A stretch of 60,000 bases of DNA from Bolinopsis microptera. Lineage: Eukaryota; Ctenophora; Tentaculata; Lobata; Bolinopsidae. This document shows, in pieces, positions 35,372 to 47,775 of this stretch. Made by a program: the position numbers and the translations under genes. The DNA lies in assembly GCF_026151205.1 (NCBI RefSeq), contig NC_087083.1:7668460-7728459 (forward strand), in the 5' to 3' direction. Every line of letters starts with the position of its first letter. Positions within the stretch are counted from its first letter, which is position 1. The notes below the pieces were generated by a model. The model made no database searches, was not told the origin of the DNA, and saw only the letters and a program-made list of their open reading frames with translations.

Positions 35372-35922
35372 GTCTATCGAAGTCGTCTATCGTCGTCTAT
35401 CGTCGTCTATCGTCGTCTATCGTCGTCTATCGTCGTCTATCGTCGTCTATCGTCGTCTATCGTCGTTTATCGTCGTCTATCGTCGTCTATCGTCGTCTAT
35501 CGTCGTCTATCGTCGTCTATCGTCGTCTATCGTCGTCTATCGTCGTCTATCGTCGTCTATCGTCGTCTATCGTCGTCTATCGTCGTCTATCGTCGTCTAT
35601 CGTCGTCTATCGTCGTCTATCGTCGTCTATCGTCGTCTATCGTCGTCTATCGTCGTCTATCTTCGTCTATCGTCGTCTATCGTCGTCTATCGTCGTCTAT
35701 CGTCGTCTATCGTCGTCTATCGTCGTCTATCGTCGTCTATCGTCGTCTATCGTCGTCTATCGTCGTCTATCGTCGTCTATCGTCGTCTATCGTCGTCTAT
35801 CGTCGTCTATCGTCGTCTATCGTCGTCTATCGTCGTCTATCGTCGTCTATCGTCGTCTATCGTCGTCTATCGTCGTCTATCGTCGTCTATCGTCGTCTAT
35901 CGTCGTCTATCGTCGTCTATCG
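35372..35922. repeat. decamer array (CTATCGTCGT), about 54 copies
   Basis: A near-pure 10 bp array with only two visible variants (about 35467 and 35661). Ten bases is close to one helical turn. Because 10 is not a multiple of three, all plus-strand frames cycle through the same decapeptide (SIVVYRRLSS), so the 271- and 223-codon frames are artefacts. Confidence 0.97.
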
Positions 35923-35945
35923 TTGCTCTGCTTCGCAGAGCAACG
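35921..35945. other. perfect hairpin closing the decamer array
   Basis: CGTTGCTCTGC, TTC, GCAGAGCAACG: 11 bp arms and 3 nt loop. On the minus strand the tip reads GCGAAGC, the same stable mini-hairpin motif as at 718-734. Confidence 0.9.
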
Positions 35946-36469
35946 ATCGAGATCTCGACGGATCGACATCGTAGATCAATCAACATACGTATTAAATTAA
36001 ATTGACATGTGGCTGTGCCATGTGCTTTCGCGGGGGATATGGCACGCACTTTCAGTTTTCACTTTTTGGCTTAAGTAATTTATTGTTACACTTTTTAAAG
36101 TGACGCAAGCAGTAAGGATGGTAATCAATATTGCACGCGGCGCGCCGGCGCCACGCGTAATAGTTGATACGGCCAACTAGCATGCCAATTACTTACTTCA
36201 CGTTAATTGTAGCTAGGCCCGCTGCACACTCGTGCGCGGCTCACAGAGGGGCTGAAACCAGGTTTTCGATCAAACGACAAACGCTGCCATTTGTAGTCAA
36301 ACTTAGCCAAAAGCAATTAACTTCATAATACAGTTGCTCTCGTCCAATGAAATCGCTGCATTTTTCAAATCATTATGCATAATTGAATTGCATATATTCG
36401 TATGCGGCGCTTGGCTTACATAATAAAAAATACAAATTTTTACAAATTTGAATTTTGAAAAAAAGCTGC

Positions 36470-36625
36470 AACTCTAAACTAACAAATCTATCTCTGAGAT
36501 CTATGTAGTCTTTCCTGGTACCCTTTCCTTTGGGCCATGCACGTTCGGCTGCTCTCCTCTTTTGACGTAGCAAACTGAGGTCTAAGTCAAGCCAAGGCAT
36601 GGATTTTATTTTAAGCCACGGCATG
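36470..36625 (-). pseudogene. LINE fragment (linker between endonuclease and RT)
   Basis: The minus-strand frame reads PWLDLDLSLLRQKRRAAERAW followed by a basic stretch. The PW...L...RR..AERAW pattern is typical of the linker between endonuclease and reverse transcriptase in CR1/Jockey-type LINEs. No flanking LINE domains are seen. Confidence 0.5.
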
Positions 36626-36639
36626 GATTTTATTTAATA

Positions 36640-37880
36640 TGTATACAATAAAGTAATTCAAGTGTTGCAATTGGCCGAGCACAATACAGAGGTAACAGAA
36701 ATTGTCCACTGCTACCAATATTATATAATATGAAATATCAACAATCAGATATATACACATCTACTCCATCATAGGGGCAGGGATGAGGTTATAATATATA
36801 AGAGACTTCTGATAGTGGTGTCTCATATTTGCTGTCCAACGTTTTTGATTTAAATCAGAATGAATGGTGTGAATTGCTATATATTTGGTTTATATATTTT
36901 TATTTAGAGTCATTGTGACATTATGTGTATATTGTTTGAATAATTGTTTGAAATTACGTATTTGATTGTGATAGCATTCATAGGCATAGATTTGTTGAGA
37001 ACATGTATTCTGCATGGCTATCTATTCAAGGTAATTGAGGAAAACAGCTCTTCTCGACCAGCTTCAATTATGAATATGTACTCTTTTATCTCTTAGGATT
37101 TTAATTTTTATGTCTTAGGCAATGGGAATTTTATGAATGAACTATTTGAAAATCACATTATTTTCGACTATATAGTTTGCAGGGTTAGATAATGCATAAT
37201 GGTCATGTACATGCAGTACTCACCCAGTACCTTACAAGACATTCTGACTCGACTGGTATAAATTCATTCACTAGTGCTGCTGAGAGCAGCCCCCCCCCCC
37301 CCCCCCCCTTGTTTTTTATATTAATAGAATGAATGAATAATGAATCGAAGTGATATCAATTCTGGATACACTATCACATACAACTGTTAGCACCTCTTGT
37401 TCACATTATCTTCTTTACATACAAACTAAGGTCATTATTTGGATTGGTTATTATTTACAGCTCTAGCTCAGCAAAAGCTGGATGCTACACCAAAATATAA
37501 CACTGAGCAAAAAGTTTAATAATTTGTAATTCTGATTCGAAATGGCGTCTCTCTATATAAGCATAAGTTTATAGAAAACCTTTATTTTTACATGCTCATT
37601 TCACTTTACTTAACTGTGAAGTAGAAGTAAAGTCAAATTTATGACATCACATCATCACACACGTCTACGAAATATCATCACACTTTGAAGGCCAGTTATA
37701 TCGTAACCATTTAAAACAAAGATGGCCAGAACAACCATGATTTAGATGAACCATTACTGCCCGTCTAATTGACCATGATCAATTGTTCAACAATTGTATT
37801 TTTCGAAATCTCATTGAACAGCCTATCCAATTTAGGATAATTAGCTTAGCTCACAATTTAAGTCCTAATCCAATCTTTTC
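36640..37880. other. upstream region of LARS, including an apparent intron end
   Basis: No gene is recognised. A 19-base C run lies at 37290-37308. The end of the stretch, CCTAATCCAATCTTTTCCAG at 37864-37883, looks like a branch point, pyrimidine tract and 3' splice site 46 bp before the LARS start codon. It may end a 5'UTR intron or serve as a trans-splicing acceptor. Confidence 0.55.
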
Positions 37881-37887
37881 CAGTTAC

Positions 37888-37908
37888 ATGAACACAACAT
37901 TGCTGTAA
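37888..37908 (+). promoter_or_regulatory. short upstream ORF before the LARS start
   Basis: ATG AAC ACA ACA TTG CTG TAA lies between the apparent 3' splice site at 37883 and the LARS ATG at 37929, out of frame with it. If the leader starts at 37884 it contains this 6-codon ORF, which includes two Leu codons. A translational role is speculative. Confidence 0.35.
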
Positions 37909-37928
37909 GACGTATTTTGGGCTCTCTC

Positions 37929-40900
37929 ATGTCTACTGCTAAAAGAGATTTTCTCATTGATATTGAGAAGAAATATCAGAGGAAATGGGAGGATGAAAAA
38001 ATCTTTGAATCAAATGCTGAAAAACAGGAGTCAGAGAAATATTTTACATGTATTCCCTACCCATATATGAATGGACGTCTTCATTTAGGGCATTGTTTCA
38101 CCATCACTAAAGCTGAATATGCATCTAGATATCAACGTTTGAAAGGCAAGAATGTTCTTTTTCCTTTTGCTTATCATTGTACTGGAATGCCTATTAAGGC
38201 ATGTGCAGACAAACTGACTTATGAAATGGCTACTTTTGGATGTCCTCCTAACTTTCCTGATGAAGACGATGAAGTTCAGGTAGAGGAAACTGTAGACTTT
38301 GAGAAAGATCCTACTGCGTACAAAAAGAAAAAGGGTAAATTGGAAATGAAGTTTGGCAACACTAAATATCAGTGGGGTATCATGGAAGGCATGGGAATCC
38401 CTGCCAATGAAATTCCAAAGTTTGCAACAACTGATTACTGGCTCTCTTACTTTCCCCCTCATTGTATGCAAGATCTTAAAGACATGGGCTTGTCTGCAGA
38501 TTGGAGGCGTGGCTTCATCACCACAGAAGTGAATCCTTACTATGACTCATTTGTTAGATGGCACTTTAATACTCTAAAAGAGCGTCAAAAGATCAAATTC
38601 GGAAAGAGATATTCAGTTTTCTCTCCAAAAGATAACCAGCCCTGCATGGATCATGACCGTAAAACTGGTGAAGGTGTGGCACCTCAAGAATATACTGGAA
38701 TTAAGATCAAACTGCTAATACCATTTCCAGCTGCTCTAAGCGGCCTTTTTGGAAAGAAAGTATATTTGGTAGCTGCTACCCTCCGCCCTGAAACCATGTA
38801 TGGCCAAACAAATTGCTTTGTTAAGGATGATATTGAATATGTTGCATTTGAAGCAAAGAACAATGAAGTTTACATCACAACAATGCGTGCTGCAAGGAAT
38901 ATGGCATGGCAGGAACTTACTCCTGATTATGGTAAAGTTAATGTTTTAATGAAACTGACTGGTAAAGACCTGATGGGTGCTGCAATTAAAGCACCAAGAG
39001 CCACATTTGATAAGGTTTATGTTCTCCCTATGATGGGAGTGAAAGCTAACAAAGGAACAGGTGTTGTAACTAGTGTTCCCAGTGATGCTCCAGATGACTA
39101 TGCCACTTTAATGGACCTCAAAAACAAACAGCCCCTAAGAGAAAAGTATGGTATTGAAGATCACATGGTAGATTTTGATCCAGTTCCTATCATTGATGTC
39201 CCTGGTTTTGGAAATCTATCTGCTGTGACTGTTTGTCAAGAACTTAAAGTTAATTCTCAGAACGAGAAAGATAAGCTTCTTTTGGCCAAAGAAAAATGTT
39301 ACAGAAAAGGCTTTGAAGAGGGTGTTATGCTGGTTGGAAACCATGCTGGAAAGAACGTGAAAGTTGTCAAACCAATCATCAAAGAGGAAATGATTGCTGC
39401 TGGTGACGCCTTTAAATACCAAGAGCCTGAAAAAGAGATCATATCGAGATCCGGAGATGTGTGTGTCATTGCTCTTTGTGACCAGTGGTTCTTGGAATAT
39501 GGCGAGCCTGTCTGGCAGAAGAAGACTGAGGGATGCTTGAAAAATATGGAGTGTTACTTTGATGATACAAGACAGGCATTTGAGAGAACGATTGACTGGT
39601 TACACGAGCATGCTTGTTCTAGAAGCTATGGGCTCGGTACCAAGCTGCCCTGGGATGAACAGTGGCTTGTAGAATCTCTATCAGATTCAACTATCTACAT
39701 GGCTTACTACACTGTTGCTAATCTTCTGCAAGGTGATATTTATGGAGCTAAATCTGGAAGTCTGGACATTAAACCTGAGGATATGACCCATGGGGTGTGG
39801 AACTACATCTTCTTCAAAGATAGTCCATTGCCTGAAACAACTATCCCTAGGAGTAAGCTTGATGTTATGCGAAATGAATTCCAGTATTGGTATCCAGTTG
39901 ACATGAGGTCATCGGGAAAAGACTTGGTCCAAAATCATTTAACATACTTCCTGTATAACCACACCGCTGTGTGGGATAATGAACCTGAGAGGTGGCCTCA
40001 GTCAGTTCGAGCTAACGGACATCTTCTGATGGACGGAGAGAAAATGTCTAAATCTCTAGGCAACATTATTTCCCTAAGTGAGGGAGTCCAACTTTACTCC
40101 GCTGATGGAATGAGACTGGCTCTGGCAGATGCTGGAGATGTTCTGGAGGATGCAAACTTCAACACTCCCGCAGCTAATGCTGGTATTCTCCGTCTGTATA
40201 CCCTTATAGACTGGATACAAGAAACTGTTGATGACCTCCACAACCTTCGGTCAGGTCCCACTAATCAGTTCTACGACAAGATCTTCGCTAACGATATAAA
40301 TGTTGCAGTATCACAAGCTGACAAACATTACTCTAACACCATGTTTAGAGAGGCTATGATCACCGGTTTCTACGAGTTCCTCTCAGCCAGAGATCGTTAC
40401 AGGGAACTCTCAGCTGCTGGTAAAGGTATGCACAGAGGCCTAATCAAACAGTACATAAAAACACAGATGATCCTGCTAGCACCTGTGTGTCCTCATGTTG
40501 CCGACTATGTCTGGAGAGAAGTGCTGAAGGAGGAAGGGTCGGTGGTTAATGCTCGCTGGCCTGAGTACTCTGCCCCTGATGATTCTCTTACTAAGGCTGC
40601 TGCTCATCTTATGGAATGTGTCCACGATTTCAGGTTTGTGTGTGTGTGTGTGGTTTGTGAAACGTGATTTATTCGTTGTTAAATGTGACATTTTATTTTA
40701 TATTTACAGTTCAGTCTGCACTCAGCTCTAATAACATGTAATTAAACTATTTAGTTAGAATTTAATTTATAATTTTACATTACATGTGTCTCAGCTATGT
40801 GCAGTATGCGCTAGTTTAACTGAGTTTAACTTCTCTTATTTTCAGACTGAAGCTGATGGCCTACACTAACCCCAACATCAAAAAGAAAGGAAAAGCTGTC

Positions 40901-41590
40901 ATACCAAACGAAACACCCAACCACATGACAATCTTTGTTGCTAAAGACTACCCAAAATGGCAGGAAGTGACACTGAACCACCTGAAGAGTAACTACAATC
41001 CATCCGCAGATCTTCCCTTCCCTGAGAACCAAGTTATCTTGCAACAGCTGAAGACCATGGCGGAAGTGAAGCCCATGCTGAAGAAGGTTATGCCGTTTGT
41101 TGCGTTTGTTAAGAGCCAGGTTAAAGAGAAAGGTCCGTCTGTTCTTGAAAGTCATCTGTCGTTCATTGAGAGTGAGGTTTTTGAACAAAACAGAGGTTAT
41201 ATCCTGAGATCTCTGGACTTGGACTCGCTGGACATCTGTGAAGCATCATCGTACCATGATCAGAAACTAGTGGGAGATGTTTGTCCTGGGAAACCAATGT
41301 GTAAGTTCGAGAAACGAGAGCTGGACCCCGTGGATAAACCCTCAGCTCAAGTAACGTTTGTGAACATTCAACCATGCACACCCTTCTTCAAGCAATCCCT
41401 CAACATCTACGACACCGACACCATCGAGGACATCATCGCACGACTGAAGCGAGCTGATAGAAAGTTAAAAGCAAAACAAGTGGAAGTTTACAGATACGTA
41501 GACCCAGTGAAGGGTCCGAGACAGCTGCTGGCATTTGATCAGCCCATGATGTGGAACAAGAGGAAACTGTGGAGAAGTTGGAGAAGATAG
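37929..41590 (+). CDS. LARS1: cytosolic leucyl-tRNA synthetase (LARS1)
   Basis: Charges tRNA-Leu with leucine in the cytosol; in animals the eukaryotic enzyme is also a leucine sensor for TORC1. Exons 37929-40633 and 40846-41590 join across a 212 bp GT-AG intron in phase 2, giving 1149 codons as sequenced. Human LARS1 has 1176. The class I motif HLGH is at residues 52-55 and KMSKS at 705-709. The CP1 editing domain has TLRPET from about 284 and GTGVVTSVPSDAPDD beyond. The ATG at 37929 is chosen because homology starts there (STAKRDFL). The last nine or so residues (NKRKLWRSWRR) do not fit the family. The expected ending is in another frame up to a TGA at 41662-41664, so the sequence has a one-base frameshift between 41539 and 41587. 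Confidence 0.96.
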
Positions 41591-41664
41591 AGTACTGTCA
41601 GAGTAGCGGGTTAAAGTCCGGGCAGAATCTGATAGGGGACACTCTGTGCTATGTTGTGAGCTGA
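41539..41664 (+). CDS. LARS1: LARS C-terminal codons in the shifted frame
   Basis: This frame is open from 41539 to the TGA at 41662-41664. It encodes a tail containing VEKLEKIEYC and then IGDTLCYVV, which aligns with the extreme C-terminus of human LARS1 (IGDTMIYLVH). Restoring the frame by one base would bring the protein to about 1175 residues, nearly the human length. The break is either a sequencing or assembly indel or a real recent mutation. No intron fits. Confidence 0.8.
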   Translation, partial: SAHDVEQEETVEKLEKIEYCQSSGLKSGQNLIGDTLCYVVS

Positions 41665-42440
41665 TTCTTTAGAATTAGGTTAATTAATTGATTAATTAAT
41701 TAAGTTAGGGATTTTTAAAATAAGTGGTAGAATGTCTCTTTTTAAATGGTAGTTTTGAGCCGTTTGTTGAGATCAGTTGATTTGATCGATATAACATGGT
41801 TGATACTTGATGGATAGTATTTAGGTTTGATTTTTATAGATCATGTAAATCTTTGAAGGTCTCTGTTATTCTAAAGAGATAGTATTAGTATTTATTAAGT
41901 TTTCACTTTACATTTTACATTTTCACCTTTTGATAAGGAACATGCAGGTAGTTTGTTCTTATTGTATTTGACTGTGGTACAATTTGACAAGTTTTAGAGT
42001 ATAAATATACATATATCCTTAAAGATAACTTATTACTTAGTTTTACATCAGTTTATTTAGATGGATTTCATTGATAGTTTATATTTGATAAATGAACTTT
42101 CTTCAGTATTTATTAGATGGTATTAACTTCTGGGGATTTCCATGATTCTTTTGTGATAATTACTAATTAGTATATTAGGTTATTTGGTACTCATAATATC
42201 TAGCATTGAATAGAGATGTTCACGGAGTTCAGAGTTTTACTAAAATAGATTCTTAGGTTATATATTAAGTTAAATTTGGTTTAATAGTCGCGTAAAACAT
42301 AAAAAGTTGATAAATCTGTATTCTGTACTCTGTTAAAAGCATGACACTTTAGTTAATCAAAAAGCAGTATATAACTAAGCTAGATACCCGTGCCATAATT
42401 TAAGTTTAACTGACGTTAAACACATCACATACCTTTTACA
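41665..42440 (+). other. probable LARS 3'UTR and downstream sequence
   Basis: AT-rich DNA with no open frames. I saw no clear AATAAA near the expected end, so the polyadenylation site is not located. Confidence 0.45.
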
Positions 42441-42539
42441 CATCCTGTGGAATGCCAACATGCCACATAACATTGCTCAACGTTCTGCAGATCACTGACA
42501 TTTTTCGTGTAATCTGGTGTTACAACACATGTGACGTGC

Positions 42540-42580
42540 GCACTGTGCACTGTGCACTGTGCACTGTGCACTGTGCACTA
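42540..42580. repeat. 7 bp tandem repeat (CACTGTG), about 5 copies
   Basis: GCACTGTGCACTGTGCAC continues without change for about 40 bp. Confidence 0.93.
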
Positions 42581-42949
42581 GCAGTAATCAGTATGGACAT
42601 GTTGCAATTAATTAATATAACTAGATATAAGTAACTAAGTGAAGAAGTAAGCTGTAAGTTGTTTACTCACTTTATTTCCGCCCTAATCTCAGTACTGTTA
42701 TATTATATTAGTATCACACATACTTGTAATATTACAAATAGCTGAAATGTGTAATAGCTTGTTCACATTGTAACTTTATAATTATAACAATGAACCTGCC
42801 TGTCTGTTGGCTGCAGCTACTCACTTAACCTCAATACAATACAACTACCTAACAGAATTCCCAGCATACCTCTCTTCTAACAATATCAAACACTACATAT
42901 TTTACTACTGCAGTATGATTCATTGTACTAACAATATACTGCACTACTG

Positions 42950-43190
42950 TTGTAACACTGCAATTAATTAACCAATGATACTCGCTCATTTCCCACACAA
43001 GTATATGTTACAATAGTACAACTATACATTGTTACACTACTGTAACACTGCATTGTTACACTACTGTAACAGGGTGTAACACTGCATTGTTACACTTCTG
43101 TAACACTGCATTGTTGTACTATTGTAACACTGCATTGTTGTACTGTAACACTGCATTGTTACACTACTGTAACACTGCATTGTATGCATT
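42950..43190. repeat. imperfect repeats of TTACACTACTGTAACACTGCA
   Basis: The roughly 25 bp unit contains the inverted pair GTTACA...TGTAAC and is repeated with indels about eight times. The same GTTAC/GTAAC core dominates the satellites at 43.7, 46.6, 47.4 and 57.8 kb. Confidence 0.8.
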
Positions 43191-43448
43191 GTTTACTGTA
43201 CGTGCTGACTCCTGGAATAGTTGGCATGTTCCGTAATTATATTCTGGATACGTTGGAATTTAGTGGGGAAATTATGGTATTTACGGTGTTTATAAATTAG
43301 TTAAATTAAATGAAACAACCTAAGTTACCATCTAGCCTGTATACTATATTATGTTGCATAGTGTTGTAACGATATTAAATGCTATATTTGTTATATTTTA
43401 CGCAGTACACATTGTACATGATTGTCTGTTCATTAAATCATGATAACA

Positions 43449-43522
43449 AGCATTGCACGTGCAATGTTCATGACAACATCCATTGCACGTGCAATGTTCA
43501 TGACAACATCCACTGCACGTGC
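43449..43522. repeat. 32 bp tandem repeat with TTGCACGTGCAA palindrome
   Basis: About 2.5 copies of a unit containing CATTGCACGTGCAATGTTCA followed by TGACAACATC. Confidence 0.85.
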
Positions 43523-43743
43523 GCCCTGATAAACAGTATTATATCAGATCTCACTGCTCGGACTAAAGTTCTCTCTCTCTCTCTATATTAAGTTAATAAC
43601 AGGCAGGAACTGTAGTGATGACAGCTAGAATCTACATTTAAACTGTATATTAGATCATATTACCAGCAAACAGCGAGGGAGAGGTGAGGGAGGATATTGT
43701 AGAGTTTAGTATTTTGTTTGTTGTGTTTGTCATACTGGAACCT

Positions 43744-43905
43744 AGATACCGGTTACTAACCGGTTACTACTGGTTACTATTGGTTACTATTGGTTACTAC
43801 TGTACTGGTTACTATTGGTTATTGCTGGTTACTACTGTTTACTATTGGTTATTGCTGGTTACTATTGGTTACTACTGGTTACTGCTGGTTACTACTGGTT
43901 ACTAC
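43744..43905. repeat. GGTTACTACT satellite, left of the LINE
   Basis: About 16 copies of a 10 bp unit GGTTACTACT with variants (TATT, TGCT). The same array resumes at 46573, so the LINE between them inserted into it. Confidence 0.93.
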
Positions 43906-46570
43906 TTTTTTATTAAATACTTTTCAAATTTTACAGAGTACAGCAATAGATGAATATAAAATAGAACCGTTCAAAATATCGCCCCCATCTGTAAAATATG
44001 ATGGGCACCCAAACACGGTAAACACATAGTGAACTATGTCCACAGTAACTTGGACCCATTACATCGAATTAATCTAAATCCAAAAATTTATGAAAAACTA
44101 TTTAATAACAAACAAATCCATGGTGAATAACTGTGGATATAGAGTCAAAATTGGTAATTCAATACGTCAAATTCCAGATACATTAGATACAGGTCTGAAA
44201 TGGTCATTAATGTGTGAGAAGGTGTGCGGGTGAAGTGTGATATGATGTTGAAAGTATAGGAAGGTAGATAAAAAATTAATAAAACAAAAATAATAATAAT
44301 ATGGGGAGCAAAGAGACTAGGCTAGACTGTTGTTTCACTATCCAATAAACATTTCCATAGATGCTTAGTGACCTCAGCTTTGAAAAGACTAGTAGACACA
44401 ATCTGTCTTACCTGTAAAGGGAGTCCATTCCACAGTATATGGGTTCTGTAGAAAAATGATTTTGCCAGTGGGCTATTTGAGGTACATGTGGTGTGTGAAT
44501 TCTGACTTAACTTAGGTAAAATTGATGACACAATAGACAGACTGTCGAGGTGGCAACGTCTTAGTCGAGAAGTGCCCTGATATAAAGAGAGATAGTGAGG
44601 CAGCGATACAGGAATTAAATTGTTAAGAACTTTGTAGAAAAAAATAAGATCATTCAAGTCAAACTTTTGAGACAAAGGGAGAATGTCGACAAGCTTGCAC
44701 TTTTTGACATATTGCTCAGGTGGATAACTGCGGCCCTCTTCAGACAGAATCCATTTAATAGCTCTCTTTTGGAGACTTTCTAATTTATCACTAAGTGATT
44801 TATTACAAGGGCGCCAGATTATGGAACAATTTTCGAATTGGCTACGAACCAGGGAGAGGTAAAGTGCCCGGCGACGTTTCTGATCAATGACAATATGGCC
44901 ATCTCTTCTGACCATACCAAGTTGTTGGCAGGCCTTAGTATAAATTCTGTCGCACTGACTATTCCAACTTAGCTTAGGAGTAACATCGACTCCAAGATCT
45001 TTTTCTAACTCTACATACACAAGAGGAGAGCCATCAAGATTATATGCGAATGGAGGAGATAAAGATGGTTTTCCTGAATCAATAAGCACTTTACATTTTG
45101 CTGGATGGAATCGCATTTTGTTTCTTAGTGCCCAGTCAGAGAGATAGTCTATATCCATTTGTAAATTAGTATTATCAGAAGATGAATGTATTTTACGCCA
45201 GATTTTTGTATCATCGGCATACAAAACAATATCAGTATTATCCGAAAGGCCAGGAGGAATATCATTGATAAACAATACAAAAAGTAAGGGACCAAGAATA
45301 GAGCCCTGGGGGACACCAGAATTAACTGAGAGGGTAGATGACATCTCATTACCAATAACCACTCTTTGGTAACGGCCTTGAAGGTAATTGGTAAGAAATT
45401 TGAGAAGTGTACCATCAATGTTATATAAGGTCTTTAGCTTATGAAGAAGGATATCATGATTTACAGAATCAAATGCCTTAGCAAAATCAAAATACACAAC
45501 ATGATTGATAATGTTTTCGTTAAGAGACAATGCCAGGCTATCACAAAAGTCAACCATATTGGTTGTGCATGACTTGTGCTCTAGAAAACCATGCTGCCTG
45601 GGATCAAGAAGGGTACTTGTCAAAGAAAGCAGTTTACGTTTAACAATGCGCTCAAAAACTTTCATGACTAAACAAGTAAGGGATATTGGTCTATAGTTTT
45701 CAACCTCACTTTTCTTACCTTTCTTAAATATTGGGACAACATTTGCAAGTTTCCATTCTTGTGGAATGTAGCCGCTGTTGTAAGATCCACGAAAAATGCA
45801 TGTTAGAGGGTAAGCTAAACCTACGGAACAATTTTTGAGAATTTTACCGTGTATGCCATCTGGTCCCTGGGCTTTATTTGAATTAATATTTGAAAGAAGC
45901 TTACGAACATCCCGATGATCGAAGTCAATATCAAAATCAACATCATTGACATAGGAGATGTCAGTGTCATAAAGTGAAGGATCCGAAAACTGGTTATAAA
46001 AGAAAGAATTGAAAAGTTCAGCTTGAGCTTTGGGTTTGAACCGAAGCTGTCCAGAATAACTAACACAATTAGGAATACGGCAGGAGTTAGATTTATACTT
46101 AACATGTGACCAAAACTTCTTAGTTATAAGCGCTGGATCATCACTATTGAAAAGATTGTCTCTTATTTTGGCTGATGAAAGCCTCTTAAAATCTTTACGG
46201 CTAGTAACAAACTTTAACTCATCAGAAATAGAACCAGAAATTTTAAATTTAGCTCTGAGTCTATCTTTTTTACGGCATGAAGAAAAAAGTTCACTATCGA
46301 ACCACGGGGGTTGAAACTCTGATTTAATAGTTACTTTAGGAATATGTATATCGACTAAATTCATAATGCAGTCTTTAACTAACTTCCAAGACGAATCAGG
46401 ATCTAGGCATTCTAGGACTTGCCAATTAATCGAGCATAATTCACGATTAATCATGTCCCAGTTTGCTTTCTTATAATTATAGATTTTACGTTTAGGAGTT
46501 TTCTTGCGGGAAAAGGAGCTTTTAATTGAAAAAGTGACAGGAAAATGATCAGATTTGCACACGGAATGAG
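43906..46570 (-). mobile_element. 5'-truncated CR1/Jockey-superfamily LINE inserted in a satellite
   Basis: The minus-strand frame 46562-44322 (746 codons, no internal stop) starts inside the end of the APE endonuclease (SDHFPVTF). A full reverse transcriptase follows: NVVPIFKKG, FDFAKAFDSV, SGVPQGSILGPLLF, then YADD near residue 445. It ends with the typical tail RTHILWNGLP...F...L. Most of the endonuclease is absent, so it cannot move itself. The 3' end has an ATT tract at 44290-44303 and finally AATAAAAAA at 43906-43914 on the minus strand. An intact frame suggests recent insertion. The target duplication cannot be read because both flanks are the same satellite. Confidence 0.92.
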
Positions 46571-46572
46571 GA

Positions 46573-46860
46573 ATGGTTACTATTATATTGGTTACTACTG
46601 GTTACTACTGGTTACCAAAAAACAGGGTGAGGACGAGCCCACTCTTCGGTTTATATTGCACACAATAACTAGTTCCGTGTTTTTTGTGTACCCGATTCGT
46701 TGTTGTAGGGGTTATAACTTAGGCACTGCAACTGGTTACTGTAACCTATAAACTGGTTACTGTAACATTGCTTATGGTTACTGTGACCTTGCTTAGTTGC
46801 TTTTGGTTACTGTAACCCCGCTATTGGATGATGTTACTTAGATACTGCTTACTAGTTGGT
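46573..46860. repeat. GGTTACT satellite, right of the LINE
   Basis: Begins with the same 10 bp unit as the left flank, then degrades into looser GGTTACTGTAACC motifs, which are self-complementary. Confidence 0.8.
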
Positions 46861-46973
46861 TATTCAGAAGTTCGTAGTTTCTTGATTTTCAGGTCTCTTG
46901 TCTGGGTTTGTTGATTGTGCTATAGGAAGTTCCAGTGATTGAAATGGTATTATGTGTAGTTTACTGAAAAGGT

Positions 46974-47360
46974 TTAAATTATGACTTGGAAACTGTGACC
47001 CACAGGTACTGGTCACTTTAACCCACAAACTGGTCACTGTTACTTATCACTTCGTTACCACAATCCTCTCACTTATCAGCAGTAAATGTTACATTGGTTT
47101 CAGTTACCAATTACTACATTGAACTTAAACTGTTCGGTTGTTATTACAGTCATTTCATTTTTGGTAGTCAGTGTGAACATAAGGAAATAAACGACTACCA
47201 ATTTTCCGGCGATTAAATATTCCTGGAATTTATCTCTTAAGTCTTATGTATCACGTGACGTCGTATCACGTGACACGTACGTTATCATGCCCAAATTATA
47301 CGGATTTGACCGTGATTTGCTGGCGTGTTCTAGTATACGTAAGCTTACATTCTCTCTTAA
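46974..47360. other. non-coding stretch with degenerate GGTCACT/GGTTAC motifs
   Basis: No gene. Two CACGTGAC motifs lie at about 47253 and 47269, one on each side of a GACGTC. Confidence 0.45.
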
Positions 47361-47365
47361 TGTTA

Positions 47366-47775
47366 CCTAGATACTGGTTACTGGTTACCTAGGTTCTAGA
47401 TACTGGTTACTGGTTACCTAGGTTCTAGATACTGGTTACTGGTTACCTAGATACTGGTTACCTAGATACTGGTTACCTAGATACTGGTTACCTAGATACT
47501 GGTTACCTAGATACTGGTTACCTAGATACTGGTTACCTAGATACTGGTTACCTAGATACTGGTTACCTAGATACTGGTTACCTAGATACTGGTTACTTAG
47601 ATACTGGTTACTGGTTGCCCAGATACTAGTTACCTAGTTACTGGCTAATGGTTACCTAGATACTCGTTACTGGTTACTTAGATACTCGTTACTGGTTACC
47701 TAGATACTGGTTACCTAGTTACTGGCTACTGGTTACCTAGATACTGGTTACCTAGATACTGGCTTTATAGTTACT
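47366..47775. repeat. 15 bp satellite (TAGATACTGGTTACC), about 25 copies
   Basis: Tandem TAGATACTGGTTACC with occasional extra TACTGGT blocks. Its core GGTTAC is the same as in the neighbouring arrays. Confidence 0.93.

Noticed and set aside
35185-36000. Frames of 271 and 223 codons with SIVVYRRLSS repeats
   Set aside because: They are produced by the 10 bp array, which gives the same peptide in every frame. The flanks show no conserved features.
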